In this document: positions 10,090 to 19,804 of the stretch, one piece after another
How the letters are laid out: the number at the start of each line of letters is the position of its first letter
Numbering within the stretch: the first letter of the stretch is position 1
NCBI RefSeq assembly: GCF_009835145.1
Contig: NZ_APKE01000022.1
Coordinates: 62,001 to 126,000, forward strand
Direction: 5' to 3'
Length of the DNA stretch: 64,000 bases
DNA from: Profundibacterium mesophilum KAUST100406-0324
GTDB taxonomy: Bacteria > Pseudomonadota > Alphaproteobacteria > Rhodobacterales > Rhodobacteraceae
The notes under the pieces: generated by a model
What the model saw: the letters and a program-made list of their open reading frames with translations, nothing else
Told to the model about the DNA's origin: nothing
Databases searched by the model: none
Translations under genes and position numbers: made by a program

Positions 10090-11031
10090 ATGCGTATAGT
10101 GAGGCATTATCGCGGGACGGCCCCAGAAGATCGCGGTGCAAGTGCCGCGATCGGCAATTTCGACGGCGTGCACCTGGGCCACCAGCATATCATCGACATC
10201 GCCCGGCGCGGCGCGCAGGAGCGGTCGGCGCCGCTGGGTGTTCTGACCTTCGAGCCGCATCCGCGCCAGTATTTCGCGCCCGTCGCCCCGCCCTTCCGCC
10301 TGATGAGCGCGCAGTCCCGCGCCAACAGGCTGGCGCGCCTCGGCGTCGAACGCCTCTATGAGCTTCCCTTCGACGCGGCGCTCGCGGCCCTGCCGCCCGA
10401 AGCTTTCGCGCGGGAGGTGATCCACGAGGGGCTGGGCCTGTCGCATATCGTCATCGGCGCCGATTTCCGCTTCGGCGCCGAGCGCGCGGGCGATGCCGCC
10501 GATCTGCGCCGGTTCGGCGAGCGGATGGGGTTCGATGTCAGCCTGGCCGATCTCGTCGGGGCGGCGGGAGGGGAGATTTCCTCCACCCGGATCAGGGAAG
10601 CGCTCAGCGCCGGCGATCCGGTCTCGGCGCGCCGGATGCTGGGCCATCACCACCGGATCGAGGGAGCGGTGATCGGCGGGGAGCGGCGCGGACGCGAGCT
10701 GGGCTATCCCACCGCGAACATGTCGCTCGAGGGGCTGCATCTGCCGGCCTTCGGGGTCTATGCCGTGCGGGTCCAGGTCCTGGACGGAGCGCATGCGGGG
10801 TCCCATGACGGCGTCGCCTCGCTGGGGGTGCGCCCGATGTTCGGCGAGAACACCGCCAATCTCGAGACCCACCTGTTCGATTTCTCCGGCGATCTCTACG
10901 GCGCGCAGCTTTCCGTCGCGCTCGTCGCCTATCTGCGGCCCGAGGAGCGGTTTGAGAGCCTTGATGCACTCATCGCGCAGATGGATGCCGACAGCCGCGA
11001 GGCGCGCCGCGCCCTTCAGAGCCAGCCATGA
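10090..11031 (+). CDS. ribF: Bifunctional riboflavin kinase/FMN adenylyltransferase
   Basis: 313 residues that make FMN and then FAD from riboflavin. The N-terminal nucleotidyltransferase domain has GNFDGVHLGHQ (the HxGH-type site) and ISSTRIREAL; the C-terminal kinase domain has GERRGRELGYPTANM and a later ENTANLETHLFDF. Full length. Its stop overlaps by 4 bases the start of the next gene (ATGA), so the two are coupled. Confidence 0.96.
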   Translation: MRIVRHYRGTAPEDRGASAAIGNFDGVHLGHQHIIDIARRGAQERSAPLGVLTFEPHPRQYFAPVAPPFRLMSAQSRANRLARLGVERLYELPFDAALAALPPEAFAREVIHEGLGLSHIVIGADFRFGAERAGDAADLRRFGERMGFDVSLADLVGAAGGEISSTRIREALSAGDPVSARRMLGHHHRIEGAVIGGERRGRELGYPTANMSLEGLHLPAFGVYAVRVQVLDGAHAGSHDGVASLGVRPMFGENTANLETHLFDFSGDLYGAQLSVALVAYLRPEERFESLDALIAQMDADSREARRALQSQP

Positions 11032-11552
11032 GCCGGCCGCGCAAGCCCGGCGGGCCGACCCGCGCGCTCGGCCACCCCAATGCCGCCCGGCGGGCCGCGG
11101 CCCCCGCCCTGCGGCCGCGGTTCTGGGAGACGGTGCCGCTTGCGCAGATGCGCCCGGCCGAATGGGAGGCGCTTTGCGACGGCTGTGGCAAATGCTGCCT
11201 CAACAAGCTCGAGGATGCCGATACCGGGCAGGTCGAGTTGACCCGCGTCGCCTGCCGCCTGCTCGACGATGCCACATGCCGCTGTGCCCATTACGAGACG
11301 CGCAAGCAGTTCGTGCCAGAATGCGTGGTCCTCACCCCCGGCAATATCGGCGACATCGCCTACTGGATGCCGCGCACCTGTGCCTACCGCCTGCTGCATG
11401 AAGGCGCGCCGCTGCCCGAATGGCACCCGCTGCGCACCGGCGATCCGCAGAGCGTCCACGCGGCCGGCGTCTCGGTCAGGGGCTGGACGGTGCCCGAGTT
11501 CGAGGTCGCGGAGGACGAATTCGAAGATTACATCATCGAGGAGCCGACCTGA
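11028..11552 (+). CDS. YcgN/UPF0260 cysteine-cluster protein
   Basis: 174 residues. The cysteine cluster CDGCGKCCLNK near residue 48, then more cysteines (CRLLDDATCRCAHYETR, PECVVLTP, PRTCAYRLL), matches the UPF0260/YkgJ-type zinc- or iron-chelating protein family. The biochemical function is unknown. It overlaps ribF by 4 bases and sits 1 base before the threonine aldolase gene, so it is probably in the same transcript. Confidence 0.9.
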   Translation: MSRPRKPGGPTRALGHPNAARRAAAPALRPRFWETVPLAQMRPAEWEALCDGCGKCCLNKLEDADTGQVELTRVACRLLDDATCRCAHYETRKQFVPECVVLTPGNIGDIAYWMPRTCAYRLLHEGAPLPEWHPLRTGDPQSVHAAGVSVRGWTVPEFEVAEDEFEDYIIEEPT

Positions 11553-11553
11553 G

Positions 11554-12597
11554 ATGTATTACGCCTCCGACAATGCCGGGCCCGCCCACCCGAAGGTGAT
11601 GCAGGCCCTGATGCGTGCCAACGAGGGGTATGCCCTGCCCTATGGCAAGGACGACGCGGCGGCGCGTGTCGCAGGCAGGCTGCGCGAGATTTTCGAGGCC
11701 CCGGACGCGGCAGTGCACCTCGTCGCCACCGGGACGGCGGCCAATTCACTCGCCCTCGCCTGCATGTGCCGCCCGTGGGAGACGGTCTTCTGCGCCGATC
11801 TCGCCCATGCCGAGGAGGACGAATGCGGGGCACCGGAATTCTTCACCGGCGGCGCCAAGCTGACGCTCGTCGAGACCGCTGAGGGGAAGATCACGCCCGA
11901 GAGCCTTGAGGTGGCGCTGGCCCGCCGGCCGCGCGGCAGCGTGCATGGCGTGCAGCCCGGCCCTCTCACCCTGACCAACCTGACCGAACGGGGCACGCTC
12001 TACACCCCCGGCGAGGTCGCCGCGCTGGCCGCCATGGCCCATGCCGGCGGCAGCGCCGTGCATCTCGACGGCGCGCGGATCGCCAATGCGCTGGTGGCTG
12101 CCGGCTGCAGTCCGGCGGAGATGACGTGGAAGGCGGGTGTCGACGCGGTGAGTTTCGGCGGCACCAAGAACGGTCTTCTGGGCGTCGAGGCGGTGATCCT
12201 TTTTGACCCCGATCTCTCCTGGGAGTTCGAGCTGCGGCGAAAGCGCGGCGCGCATCTCTTCTCCAAGCACCGCTTCCTTTCGGCGCAGATGGAGGCCTAT
12301 CTTCACGAGGGGCTCTGGCTCGAGATGGCCGCCGCGGCCAATGCCGCCGCCGCCGAGCTCGCGCATGCGCTGCGCCGGGTTCCCGGTGTCGCGCTGCTGC
12401 ACGAGCCCGCGGGCAACATGATCCATGCGCAGTGGCCGCGTGCCGCGCATCGGCGCCTGACCGAAGCCGGGGCGCGCTACTATCCCGCCGGCCCCCTCGA
12501 GGGCGACGGCGCGGCGCCCCTTGCCGCGCGGCTGGTCTGCGACTGGTCCTCGCGGGCCGCGGACCGCGAGGCGTTCATCGCCCTGCTCGCCGGCTGA
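11554..12597 (+). CDS. ltaE: Low-specificity L-threonine aldolase
   Basis: 347-residue PLP enzyme that splits threonine/allo-threonine to glycine and acetaldehyde. The fold-type I pattern is clear: SDNAGPAHP at the N-terminus, HLDGARIANAL carrying the PLP-contacting Asp, and SFGGTKNG with the Schiff-base lysine at about residue 205. The start at 11554 follows the stop of the preceding gene by 1 base and gives the family N-terminus. Confidence 0.93.
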   Translation: MYYASDNAGPAHPKVMQALMRANEGYALPYGKDDAAARVAGRLREIFEAPDAAVHLVATGTAANSLALACMCRPWETVFCADLAHAEEDECGAPEFFTGGAKLTLVETAEGKITPESLEVALARRPRGSVHGVQPGPLTLTNLTERGTLYTPGEVAALAAMAHAGGSAVHLDGARIANALVAAGCSPAEMTWKAGVDAVSFGGTKNGLLGVEAVILFDPDLSWEFELRRKRGAHLFSKHRFLSAQMEAYLHEGLWLEMAAAANAAAAELAHALRRVPGVALLHEPAGNMIHAQWPRAAHRRLTEAGARYYPAGPLEGDGAAPLAARLVCDWSSRAADREAFIALLAG

Positions 12598-12607
12598 TCC
12601 GCCGGGC

Positions 12608-13207
12608 TCAGCGCTTCGAGGAAAGATACCAGTCGAGATCGGGCAAGCGGTCCTGGCCCCAGAAGCGCTGCCCGTCATCGGTGACGTAGAAGGGCGCGCC
12701 GAAGACGCCGGCCTTCACCGCCTCGTCGAGATTGCGCTCGTAGGTCTCGGCCCCGGCGAGCAGCCCGCTGCTTGCGAGATCGGGATCGAAGCCGGCGGCG
12801 GCGAGGCAGTCGCGGATCACCGATTCCTCGGCGATGTCCTGCTCCCCGGCCCAGCAGGCCCGCGTCAGCCCATGCACGAGCGCGCCCAGATCACCCCCGC
12901 CCGCCTGCTGCGCGGCGATGATCGCGTAGGAGGAGGGCGCCATGTTCGTCGGCCAATGCGCCGGACGCAGGTTCAGCGTCATGCCCAGCCGGGCGGCGCG
13001 CCGCTCCATGTCCTGAAGCCGGTAGTCCTGCCGGTTGGGATGCCGGTCCTTGGGCGGCGTGCCGCCGGTGCGCGCGAAAAGCTGCATGATGTCGAGCGGC
13101 TTGTAGGTGATCGTCGCGTCATGCGCCGCCGCGATCCGCTCGAGCTCGGTGCCTGCGAGGTACGTATACGGCGACAGTGTCGCAAAGTAGTAGTCGATCT
13201 GTGCCAT
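12608..13207 (-). CDS. 2-hydroxychromene-2-carboxylate isomerase family (DsbA-like)
   Basis: 199 residues of the kappa-class GST/DsbA-fold family. The N-terminal motif MAQIDYYFATLSPYTYLAG carries the serine that replaces the DsbA CXXC and activates glutathione in HCCA isomerases. The late GVFGAPFYVTDDGQRFWGQDRL segment is the conserved cis-Pro region. The real substrate is probably not naphthalene catabolites, since no aromatic pathway is nearby. Start chosen at 13207; an in-frame ATG 21 bases upstream is less likely. Convergent with ltaE. Confidence 0.88.
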   Translation of the reverse strand: MAQIDYYFATLSPYTYLAGTELERIAAAHDATITYKPLDIMQLFARTGGTPPKDRHPNRQDYRLQDMERRAARLGMTLNLRPAHWPTNMAPSSYAIIAAQQAGGGDLGALVHGLTRACWAGEQDIAEESVIRDCLAAAGFDPDLASSGLLAGAETYERNLDEAVKAGVFGAPFYVTDDGQRFWGQDRLPDLDWYLSSKR

Positions 13208-13311
13208 ATCCGTGTCTAGCCTTTCCATGAGGTTTGCGCGACGGTAGCGTCATGCTAAGCGAAGTCAACGTGTCCTTCCCAGGACATCTTGCAGCCCAAG
13301 GACCCCCGACA

Positions 13312-14331
13312 ATGCCCTCCATGACCGAGCCGAAGCTGATCTCCGGCAATGCCAACCCGACACTTGCACGCAGCATCGCGCGCCGGATGACCATGCATCG
13401 GGGGATCAACACGAACCTCGTCGATGCCCGCGTGGAGCGGTTCAACGACCAGGAGATCTTCGTCGAGGTCTACGAGAACGTGCGCGGCGAGGACATGTTC
13501 GTCATCCAGCCGACCTCGAACCCGGCCAATGACAACCTGATGGAGCTGCTGATCATGGCCGATGCGTTGCGCCGCTCCTCGGCCGCGCGCGTGACGGCCG
13601 TGATCCCCTATTTCGGCTATGCGCGGCAGGACCGCCGCACCAAGGCCCGCACGCCGATCACCGCCAAGCTGGTGGCCAACATGATGGTCGAGGCCGGGAT
13701 CGAGCGGGTGCTGACGCTCGATCTGCATGCCGCGCAGATCCAGGGCTTCTTCGATATCCCGGTCGACAATCTCTATGCCTCGCCGGTCTTCGCGCTCGAC
13801 ATCCGCCATGCCTTCGCCGGCCGGCTCGACGAGGTGATGGTGGTCTCGCCCGATGTCGGCGGCGTGGCGCGGGCCCGCGATCTGGCGCAGCGCATCGGGG
13901 TGCCGCTCTCGATCGTCGACAAGCGCCGCGAGAAGCCCGGCGAGATCGCGGAGATGACGGTCATCGGCGACGTGACGGACAAGGTCTGCATCATCGTGGA
14001 CGATATCTGCGACACGGCCGGGACCTTGTGCAAGGCGGCGGAGACGCTGATGAATGCCGGTGCCAAGGAGGTTCACTCCTACATCACCCATGGCGTGCTC
14101 AGCGGCCCTGCCGTGGGCCGGATCACCAATTCGGTGATGAAGAGCCTCGTGATCAGCGACAGCATCGAGCCCACCGCGGCGGTCAGGGACGCGCCGAACA
14201 TCCGCATCGTGCCCACCGCGCCGATGTTCGCGCAGGCGATCCTCAACATCTGGAACGGCACCTCCGTGTCGTCCCTCTTCGATGCCGAAACGCTCGGCCC
14301 GATCTATGAAGGCATGTATTCGAGCCAGTAG
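13312..14331 (+). CDS. prs: Ribose-phosphate pyrophosphokinase (PRPP synthetase)
   Basis: 339 residues; makes PRPP from ribose-5-phosphate and ATP for nucleotide, His and Trp synthesis. The conserved [14 protein letters not shown] start, [44 protein letters not shown] and the PRPP loop [11 protein letters not shown] are all present. ATG 13312 (MPSMTEPKL) is the likely start; the frame is open further upstream only through the divergent promoter region. Confidence 0.97.
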   Translation: MPSMTEPKLISGNANPTLARSIARRMTMHRGINTNLVDARVERFNDQEIFVEVYENVRGEDMFVIQPTSNPANDNLMELLIMADALRRSSAARVTAVIPYFGYARQDRRTKARTPITAKLVANMMVEAGIERVLTLDLHAAQIQGFFDIPVDNLYASPVFALDIRHAFAGRLDEVMVVSPDVGGVARARDLAQRIGVPLSIVDKRREKPGEIAEMTVIGDVTDKVCIIVDDICDTAGTLCKAAETLMNAGAKEVHSYITHGVLSGPAVGRITNSVMKSLVISDSIEPTAAVRDAPNIRIVPTAPMFAQAILNIWNGTSVSSLFDAETLGPIYEGMYSSQ

Positions 14332-14473
14332 GGCCAGCGCCGCGGCTCGGGGTGGGTGAGCCTCCGGGCCGCCCTGCCCCGTCCTTTACGGCGTCCTTCA
14401 CGGCGTCCTTCTCGGGCCGACTGGTTCGGATCGACCTGCACCGACCAACCCGCCCTGAGTGCCGGTGGCTGGA

Positions 14474-15763
14474 TCAGCACTGGCGCGGCGGCAGGCCACC
14501 GACGAGGACCGCCCTGAAATCGTTGACATTGGTGCCCGTGGGACCCGTCACGAACAGATCGCCCGCGGCATCGAACGCGCTCCACGCCTCGTTGCGCGAC
14601 AGGTCCTCGGCCGGATCGCGGTCCGCCGCGCGCATCCTCAGGACACTGCTGCCATCGGCGAAGGCGCCGGCATTGTCCTGCGATCCGTCGATGCCGTCGG
14701 TATCGGCGGCGAGCGCGGTGATCTGCGTCGATCCCGCGATCCCGTGCGCGAGCGCCAGGAGGAATTCGGTGTTGCGCCCCCCGCGCCCCCCTGACCCGCG
14801 CAGCGTTACCGTGGTCTCGCCCCCCGACAGCAGCAGGCAGGGCGCGGCGAAGGGCCGGCCGCGTGCGGCAATCTCGCGCGCGATGGCAGCATGGACATGG
14901 CCGACATCGCGCGCCTCGCCCTCGATACTGTCCGACAGGATATGCGCCGGCACCCCGTGCGCCTGCGCCAATGCCGCCGCCGCTTCGAGCGAATGGCGGG
15001 CCGACGCGATGACGCGGACCTCGTTGCGACTGAATTCGGGGGCGTCGGGCAAGGGCGATTCGGGGGGCGCCGCATCCAGATAGGCCTTGATGCGCGGCGG
15101 CAGGGTGATGCCATGGGCGGCGGCGGCAGCGAGCGCGGCGGCCCTGCGCCCAGGATCGGGCACCGTGGGACCCGAGGCGACCTGCGCCGGATCGTCTCCG
15201 GGAATGTCCGATACCACGAGGCTGACAACCCGTGCAGGGGCCGCCATGGCGGCAAGCCGTCCGCCCTTGATCCGGCTGACCTGCTTGCGCAGGGCGTTCA
15301 TCACGCCGATCGGCGCACCGGAGGCCAGAAGGGTCTCGTTGAGGGCGATCTCGTCGGCAAGCGTCAATCCCTCGGCCGGGGCGGGCAGAAGCGCCGATCC
15401 CCCACCGCAGATCAGCGCCACCACGAGATCGTCCGGGCCCAAGCCCTGCACGGCCCGCTCCAGCGCGGCGCTCGCATCGAGCCCCGCCTGGTCCGGCACG
15501 GGATGCGCAGCCTCCATCACCGTTATCCGCTCGCAGGGCGCGGCGTAGCCATATCGGGTCACGACCACGCCGGTCAGCGGACCGGGCCAGAGGGATTCGA
15601 AGGCGGCGGCAAGCTGCGCGGCGCCTTTCCCGGCGCCGATCACCACGGTGCGGCCACGCGGCATCTGGGGCAGGGATTCCTGCAGGATGACCCGGGGATC
15701 GGCGGCCGCGACGGCCGCCGAGAAGAGATCCGCGAGAAACGCGCGCTCAGGCAGTTGGGTCAT
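14474..15763 (-). CDS. Glycerate 2-kinase (DUF4147/MOFRL family)
   Basis: 429 residues. The N-terminal [14 protein letters not shown] nucleotide-binding region, the [21 protein letters not shown] loop, the [12 protein letters not shown] motif and the C-terminal MOFRL domain ([22 protein letters not shown]) identify a class II glycerate kinase. It phosphorylates D-glycerate to 2-phosphoglycerate in photorespiratory-like, serine-cycle or tartrate metabolism. It is convergent with prs. Gene symbols vary for this class (glxK, ttuD, gck), so none is assigned. Confidence 0.93.
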   Translation of the reverse strand: MTQLPERAFLADLFSAAVAAADPRVILQESLPQMPRGRTVVIGAGKGAAQLAAAFESLWPGPLTGVVVTRYGYAAPCERITVMEAAHPVPDQAGLDASAALERAVQGLGPDDLVVALICGGGSALLPAPAEGLTLADEIALNETLLASGAPIGVMNALRKQVSRIKGGRLAAMAAPARVVSLVVSDIPGDDPAQVASGPTVPDPGRRAAALAAAAAHGITLPPRIKAYLDAAPPESPLPDAPEFSRNEVRVIASARHSLEAAAALAQAHGVPAHILSDSIEGEARDVGHVHAAIAREIAARGRPFAAPCLLLSGGETTVTLRGSGGRGGRNTEFLLALAHGIAGSTQITALAADTDGIDGSQDNAGAFADGSSVLRMRAADRDPAEDLSRNEAWSAFDAAGDLFVTGPTGTNVNDFRAVLVGGLPPRQC

Positions 15764-15832
15764 CGGCGCGCTCCGTGCGGCCCGCCGGATCCGGTGCGCA
15801 TCGATACGGGGGGCATGCGCGCCGGGCTCCGA

Positions 15833-16693
15833 TCAGAAGTCGAGAACGATCCGGCGGGTGATGCCGACGCGGATCCCGTATTGGTCACGCTCGCCCTGCT
15901 GGACGATGGGGCTGTTCTCGGCATCACCGGTGAAGCGGTCCCAGGTCACCGCGCCCTCGATGCCCCAGTTGTCGTCGAGCCGGTAGCTCGCGCCGACCTC
16001 GATCCCCGCGCTGACGACGCCGCCCTCGGGGTCGTAGGCACCGAAATTGCCGCCCGCCAGCATGTTGGCGGTCGATTCGGCCGGGCTCACACCGAAATAC
16101 GTATCGACGTAATCATCCGAGCCGAGCAGGACGCGCGGTCCGACCGAGAGGGTCAGGTTGCTCGTGGGATGCATCTTGACGTCGGCGCCAAGCTCTCCGA
16201 CGACGCTCTCATGCCCGATCACGCCGTAGCGCATGTCGGCGAAGGCATCGAAATTGTAGGAGCTGTAGCTCAGGCCGACACCCAGCTCGGCGGTGGCATC
16301 GACGGTGTCGAGGCCGGCCAGTTCGGGGCTCTCCTCGGCGGAGCGCTCGTCGATATAGCGGAACGAGCCGCGCAGACCGAAGCCATCACGGGCCATGTTG
16401 GGATCGATGGAGCCGAAGCTGCGGCCACCGGGCAGGCGCAGATAGCCGAAACCGAACGAGAAATCCGGACCGACCGTGTAATCGCCGGAACCGAAATATT
16501 CGGGCGCCGAGGCGACGCCGCCGCGCAGCGTGAAGATGAAGTCGGGTTCGGATGCCGGGGTCACGGTGACCTGCGGCGCGGCCTCGGCATAGATCGGGGC
16601 GCGATCCCCCGCGAGAGCGGCGCCGGGAAGGACCAGCAAGGACAGCGCGCCGGCAACGGTGGCGCGGACTTTTACGGATTTCGAGAGGGGCAT
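15833..16693 (-). CDS. MipA/OmpV-family outer-membrane protein
   Basis: 286 residues with a signal peptide (VKVRATVAGALSLLVLPGAALA) and then an all-beta sequence: FIFTLRGGVASAPEYFGSGDY, YTVGPDFSFGFGYLRL and repeated amphipathic strands, ending in a C-terminal Phe (ITRRIVLDF) as outer-membrane barrels do. The pattern fits MipA/OmpV proteins, some of which scaffold murein hydrolases. Start set at 16693 so that the signal peptide is N-terminal. It is divergent from the TerB gene. Confidence 0.87.
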   Translation of the reverse strand: MPLSKSVKVRATVAGALSLLVLPGAALAGDRAPIYAEAAPQVTVTPASEPDFIFTLRGGVASAPEYFGSGDYTVGPDFSFGFGYLRLPGGRSFGSIDPNMARDGFGLRGSFRYIDERSAEESPELAGLDTVDATAELGVGLSYSSYNFDAFADMRYGVIGHESVVGELGADVKMHPTSNLTLSVGPRVLLGSDDYVDTYFGVSPAESTANMLAGGNFGAYDPEGGVVSAGIEVGASYRLDDNWGIEGAVTWDRFTGDAENSPIVQQGERDQYGIRVGITRRIVLDF

Positions 16694-16837
16694 GGCAGCT
16701 CCGGGGCACACATGTGTCAGGTTGCAATCTAAGTAACAGAACACGGGGTTGTTCCTACCCCTCGGCAAGAAAACGCCGGTTCTGTGGCAGAAAAGACGAC
16801 TTTGCGCTTTTCGTGTGTTCGCCCTATATGAGCGGGC

Positions 16838-17281
16838 ATGATTGCCGAATTCATCAAGCGCCTGACCGCGCCGGATCCCGCCCCTTTCGCCGATGCCGAT
16901 GCACGCCTGGCGCTCGCCGCACTTCTGGTGCGCATCGCGCGCGCCGATGGCGTTTACGCCCCCGAGGAGCGGGGCCGCATCGACCGCGTCCTCGCGGCGC
17001 GCTATGGCCTTGCCTCCGGCGACGCGGCCGAGCTGCGCGCCCAGGCGGAAGGCGTCGAGGCAGAAGCGCCCGACACCGTGCGTTTCACACGCGCGATCAA
17101 GGATGCCGTCTCCTACGAGGAGCGCCTGCAGGTCATCGAGGCGCTGTGGGAGATCGTCCTCGCCGACGGCACCCGCGACGACGAGGAGGATGCGCTCCTG
17201 CGAATGCTCGCCCCGATGCTGGGCGTCAGCGACCGAGACAGCAATCTCGCCCGCCAGTCGGTGGAGAAGCGCCGCCAATGA
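16838..17281 (+). CDS. TerB-like protein
   Basis: 147 residues, all helical. Two acidic EF-like turns (ADGVYAPEERGRIDRVL and ADGTRDDEEDALLRML) in symmetric halves match the TerB/DjlA N-terminal fold, which can bind divalent metal. No tellurite-resistance neighbours are present, so a resistance role should not be assumed. The stop overlaps the next gene by 4 bases. Confidence 0.85.
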   Translation: MIAEFIKRLTAPDPAPFADADARLALAALLVRIARADGVYAPEERGRIDRVLAARYGLASGDAAELRAQAEGVEAEAPDTVRFTRAIKDAVSYEERLQVIEALWEIVLADGTRDDEEDALLRMLAPMLGVSDRDSNLARQSVEKRRQ

Positions 17282-18093
17282 TCGCGGCACTGCCGATGTA
17301 TGACCGCGAGCAAACCGCCGCGGCGCATGATGCGTTCTGGGAAGCGCTGCGCGAGGAGTTGCGGGCGGGCGGCGTCGCCGCGCCCGAGCGATTGTCGCGC
17401 GGCGGCGATCTGTGGTCCGCATGGCAAAGCCCCGACCTGCTTCTCGGACAGGTCTGCTCGCTACCCTACAGGATGCGCCTGCATGGTCACGTGATGCTTC
17501 TGGGAACGGCCGATTACGGGCTGCCGGATGCCCCGGCCGGCCATTACTACAGTTATTTCGTGGTGCGCGCCGGCGAGGATCGCGCGCTTGCGGCCCATGC
17601 CGGCCGGCGTTTCGCCTGCAATGAATGGATCTCGCATTCGGGCTGGGTCGCGGCGCAGATGGGCGCCGAACTGGCCGGATGCGCCTTCACCGCGGCCTAC
17701 GAGACCGGCTCGCACTGGCAAAGCGCGCATGACGTGGCCGAGGGCGCGGCCGACATCGCGGCGATCGACGCGATCAGCTGGCGCATCATCGAGGAGCATG
17801 CGCCGCAGGTCAGCGCGCGGCTGCAGATCCTGGGGCGCACGCCCGCCTCGCCCGGCCAGGCCTTCATCTGCGCGCCGCGCATGGATGCGGCCGGCATGCG
17901 CGCGGCCCTCGGACGGGTCATCGCCTCGGGCGCCGGGGCGCCCCTCGGGATCGGGGGGCTGGTCGACATCGCGGCCCCCGCCTATTGCGAGCTGCCGATC
18001 CCGCAGGGGTTGGCCCGTGGCGCGCCGCGAAGGGCCGGCATGGGGGCGCAGACGCCTGAGGACGCCGGGTTGCGTCCCGCCGGGGCCGATTGA
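17278..18093 (+). CDS. PhnD/SsuA-type substrate-binding protein without signal peptide
   Basis: 271 residues of periplasmic-binding-protein fold: an opening strand IAALPMYDREQTAAAHDAFW, CSLPYRMRLHGHVMLLGTADYG in the hinge and a second lobe FACNEWISHSGWVAAQMG. Relatives are annotated as phosphate/phosphonate ABC binding proteins. No signal peptide or lipobox is present at this start, and no in-frame upstream segment supplies one, so it is probably cytosolic. It overlaps the TerB gene by 4 bases (ATGA). Ligand unknown. Confidence 0.8.
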   Translation: MIAALPMYDREQTAAAHDAFWEALREELRAGGVAAPERLSRGGDLWSAWQSPDLLLGQVCSLPYRMRLHGHVMLLGTADYGLPDAPAGHYYSYFVVRAGEDRALAAHAGRRFACNEWISHSGWVAAQMGAELAGCAFTAAYETGSHWQSAHDVAEGAADIAAIDAISWRIIEEHAPQVSARLQILGRTPASPGQAFICAPRMDAAGMRAALGRVIASGAGAPLGIGGLVDIAAPAYCELPIPQGLARGAPRRAGMGAQTPEDAGLRPAGAD

Positions 18094-18137
18094 CCGTTGC
18101 AATCGGGGTGAAACTTGCCCTTATTTGCAAAACCCCG

Positions 18138-18935
18138 ATGAAGAGCGAGCCGAACTTGACCGATCAGCCCCCTCCCGTTCTGCGCATGCGTGATCTGCAC
18201 AAGAGCTACGGCAGTCTCGAAGTCCTCAAGGGCGTCGATTTGATGGCGCGGCGCGGCACTGTCATCTCGCTGATCGGCTCTTCGGGCTCGGGCAAATCGA
18301 CCTTGCTGCGCTGCGCCAACTTGCTGGAGAACAGCCAGCAGGGCGAGATCGCCTTCGAGGGCGAGCCCGTGCGCTGGCGCGGCGCGGGCCTGTCGCGGCG
18401 GCCTGCCGATGCCCGCCAGATCATCCGCATCCGCACCAACCTGTCGATGGTGTTCCAGCAGTTCAACCTCTGGGCGCACATGACCGTCCTTCAGAACGTG
18501 ATGGAGGCGCCCGTCACCGTGCAGAAGCGCGACCGCGCCGAAGTCGAGCATAAGGCGCGCGCCTATCTCGACAAGGTGGGGATCGGCGACAAGGCCGATG
18601 CCTGGCCGGCGCAGCTTTCGGGCGGTCAGCAGCAGCGCGCCGCGATCGCGCGGGCACTGGCCATGGAGCCGCGCGCCCTCCTCTTCGACGAGCCGACCTC
18701 GGCGCTCGATCCGGAACTCGAGCAGGAGGTCGTCAAGGTCATCAAGGCCCTCGCCGAGGAAGGGCGCACGATGCTCATCGTCACCCACGACATGCGCATG
18801 GCCGCCGATACGAGCGATCATGTCATCTTCCTCCATCAGGGACGGATCGAGGAGGAGGGACCGCCGGACGCGCTGTTCGGCGACCCGAGGAGCACCCGCC
18901 TGCGGGGCTTCCTGAGTTCCACCATGGCGCATTGA
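18138..18935 (+). CDS. Amino-acid ABC transporter ATP-binding protein (HisP/GlnQ type)
   Basis: 265 residues with all ABC motifs: Walker A IGSSGSGKSTLLRC, Q-loop MVFQQFNLWAHMTV, signature LSGGQQQRAAIARAL and Walker B ALLFDEPTSALDPE. The insert ADARQIIRIRTNL before the Q-loop is typical of HisP-like subunits. First gene of a four-gene uptake operon: ATPase, binding protein, two permeases. ATG 18138 was chosen as start; a TTG at 18156 is possible. Confidence 0.94.
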   Translation: MKSEPNLTDQPPPVLRMRDLHKSYGSLEVLKGVDLMARRGTVISLIGSSGSGKSTLLRCANLLENSQQGEIAFEGEPVRWRGAGLSRRPADARQIIRIRTNLSMVFQQFNLWAHMTVLQNVMEAPVTVQKRDRAEVEHKARAYLDKVGIGDKADAWPAQLSGGQQQRAAIARALAMEPRALLFDEPTSALDPELEQEVVKVIKALAEEGRTMLIVTHDMRMAADTSDHVIFLHQGRIEEEGPPDALFGDPRSTRLRGFLSSTMAH

Positions 18936-19006
18936 CCCCGCCCTGCCCCAGGCAAGGCCGGCGGGAGCCACGCGCCCCATCAAGAAATCAGCACGGGAGA
19001 CAACAG

Positions 19007-19747
19007 ATGAAGATTTACGCAATCGCCGCGGCCGCGATCGGCCTGAGCGCGGGAATGGCCCTTGCCGAGGCCCACACGCAGACCCTGCGCCTTGGAACCG
19101 AAGGCGCCTACCCTCCCTACAACTTCATCAACGACGCGGGCGAGGTCGACGGCTTCGAGCGCGAGCTTGGCGATGCACTTTGCGCGCAGGCCGAGCTGAC
19201 CTGCGAATGGGTGACCAACGAGTGGGATTCGATCATCCCCAACCTCGTCTCCGGCAATTACGACACGATCCTTGCCGGCATGAGCATCACCGACGAGCGC
19301 GACGAGGTGATCGACTTCACGCAACCCTACTTCCCGCCCGACCCTTCGGTTTTCGTCGCCATGTCCGATGACCTCGACCTCTCCTCGGCGGTGATCGCGG
19401 CGCAGACCGGCACGATCCAGGCCAGCCATGTTGCCGAGATGGAGGGCGCGACCCTCGTCGAATTCGCGACGCCCGACGAGACCGTCGCCGCCGTGCGCAA
19501 CGGCGAGGCCGACGCGGCCCTGGCCGACAAGGCGTTCCTGGCGCCGATCGCCGAGCAGGACGCGACGCTGATGATGATCGGCGAGGATGTCATGCTGGGC
19601 GACGGGATCGGGGTCGGCCTGCGCGAGAGCGACACCGAGCTGAAGGACAAGCTCGACGCCGCGATCGACGCGCTGAAGGCCGATGGCAGCCTCAACGAGA
19701 TGATCAAGAAGTGGTTCGGCGAGGACGCCGCGACCTTCGAGATGTAA
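19007..19747 (+). CDS. Polar amino-acid ABC transporter substrate-binding protein
   Basis: 246 residues with a cleavable signal peptide (MKIYAIAAAAIGLSAGMALAEA). The SBP_bac_3 pattern is clear: LRLGTEGAYPPYNFINDAGEVDGFERELGDAL, EWDSIIPNLVSGNYDTILAGMSITDER and FTQPYF, as in lysine/arginine/ornithine and histidine binders. Periplasmic. A 12-bp perfect hairpin follows its stop and may protect this more highly needed message. Confidence 0.93.
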   Translation: MKIYAIAAAAIGLSAGMALAEAHTQTLRLGTEGAYPPYNFINDAGEVDGFERELGDALCAQAELTCEWVTNEWDSIIPNLVSGNYDTILAGMSITDERDEVIDFTQPYFPPDPSVFVAMSDDLDLSSAVIAAQTGTIQASHVAEMEGATLVEFATPDETVAAVRNGEADAALADKAFLAPIAEQDATLMMIGEDVMLGDGIGVGLRESDTELKDKLDAAIDALKADGSLNEMIKKWFGEDAATFEM

Positions 19748-19754
19748 GCCCTTC

Positions 19755-19786
19755 GCGGGCGGGCCGGACGCGTTCGGCCCGCCCGC
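19755..19786 (+). other. Intercistronic hairpin in ABC transporter operon
   Basis: A perfect 12-bp stem GCGGGCGGGCCG / CGGCCCGCCCGC with an 8-base loop and no following T-run. It lies between the binding-protein stop and the first permease. By position it is more likely an mRNA-stabilising or partial-attenuation structure than a full terminator. Confidence 0.65.
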
Positions 19787-19804
19787 CCCTGCCAAGGACG
19801 CGCC

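Noticed and set aside
14332-14473. Short direct repeat ACGGCGTCCTTC (two copies near 14390) between prs and the glycerate kinase gene
   Set aside because: Only two 12-base copies with no hairpin or T-run; likely chance in low-complexity GC-rich sequence.
14891-16732. 613-codon plus-strand frame opposite glycerate kinase and the MipA gene
   Set aside because: It spans two clear minus-strand genes and their gap; Arg/Gly/Asp-rich shadow sequence without domains.
16714-18093. A single long gene covering the TerB and binding-protein region in one frame
   Set aside because: The 5' part of that frame is shadow of terB; the true binding-protein start is the ATG at 17278 in the ATGA overlap.
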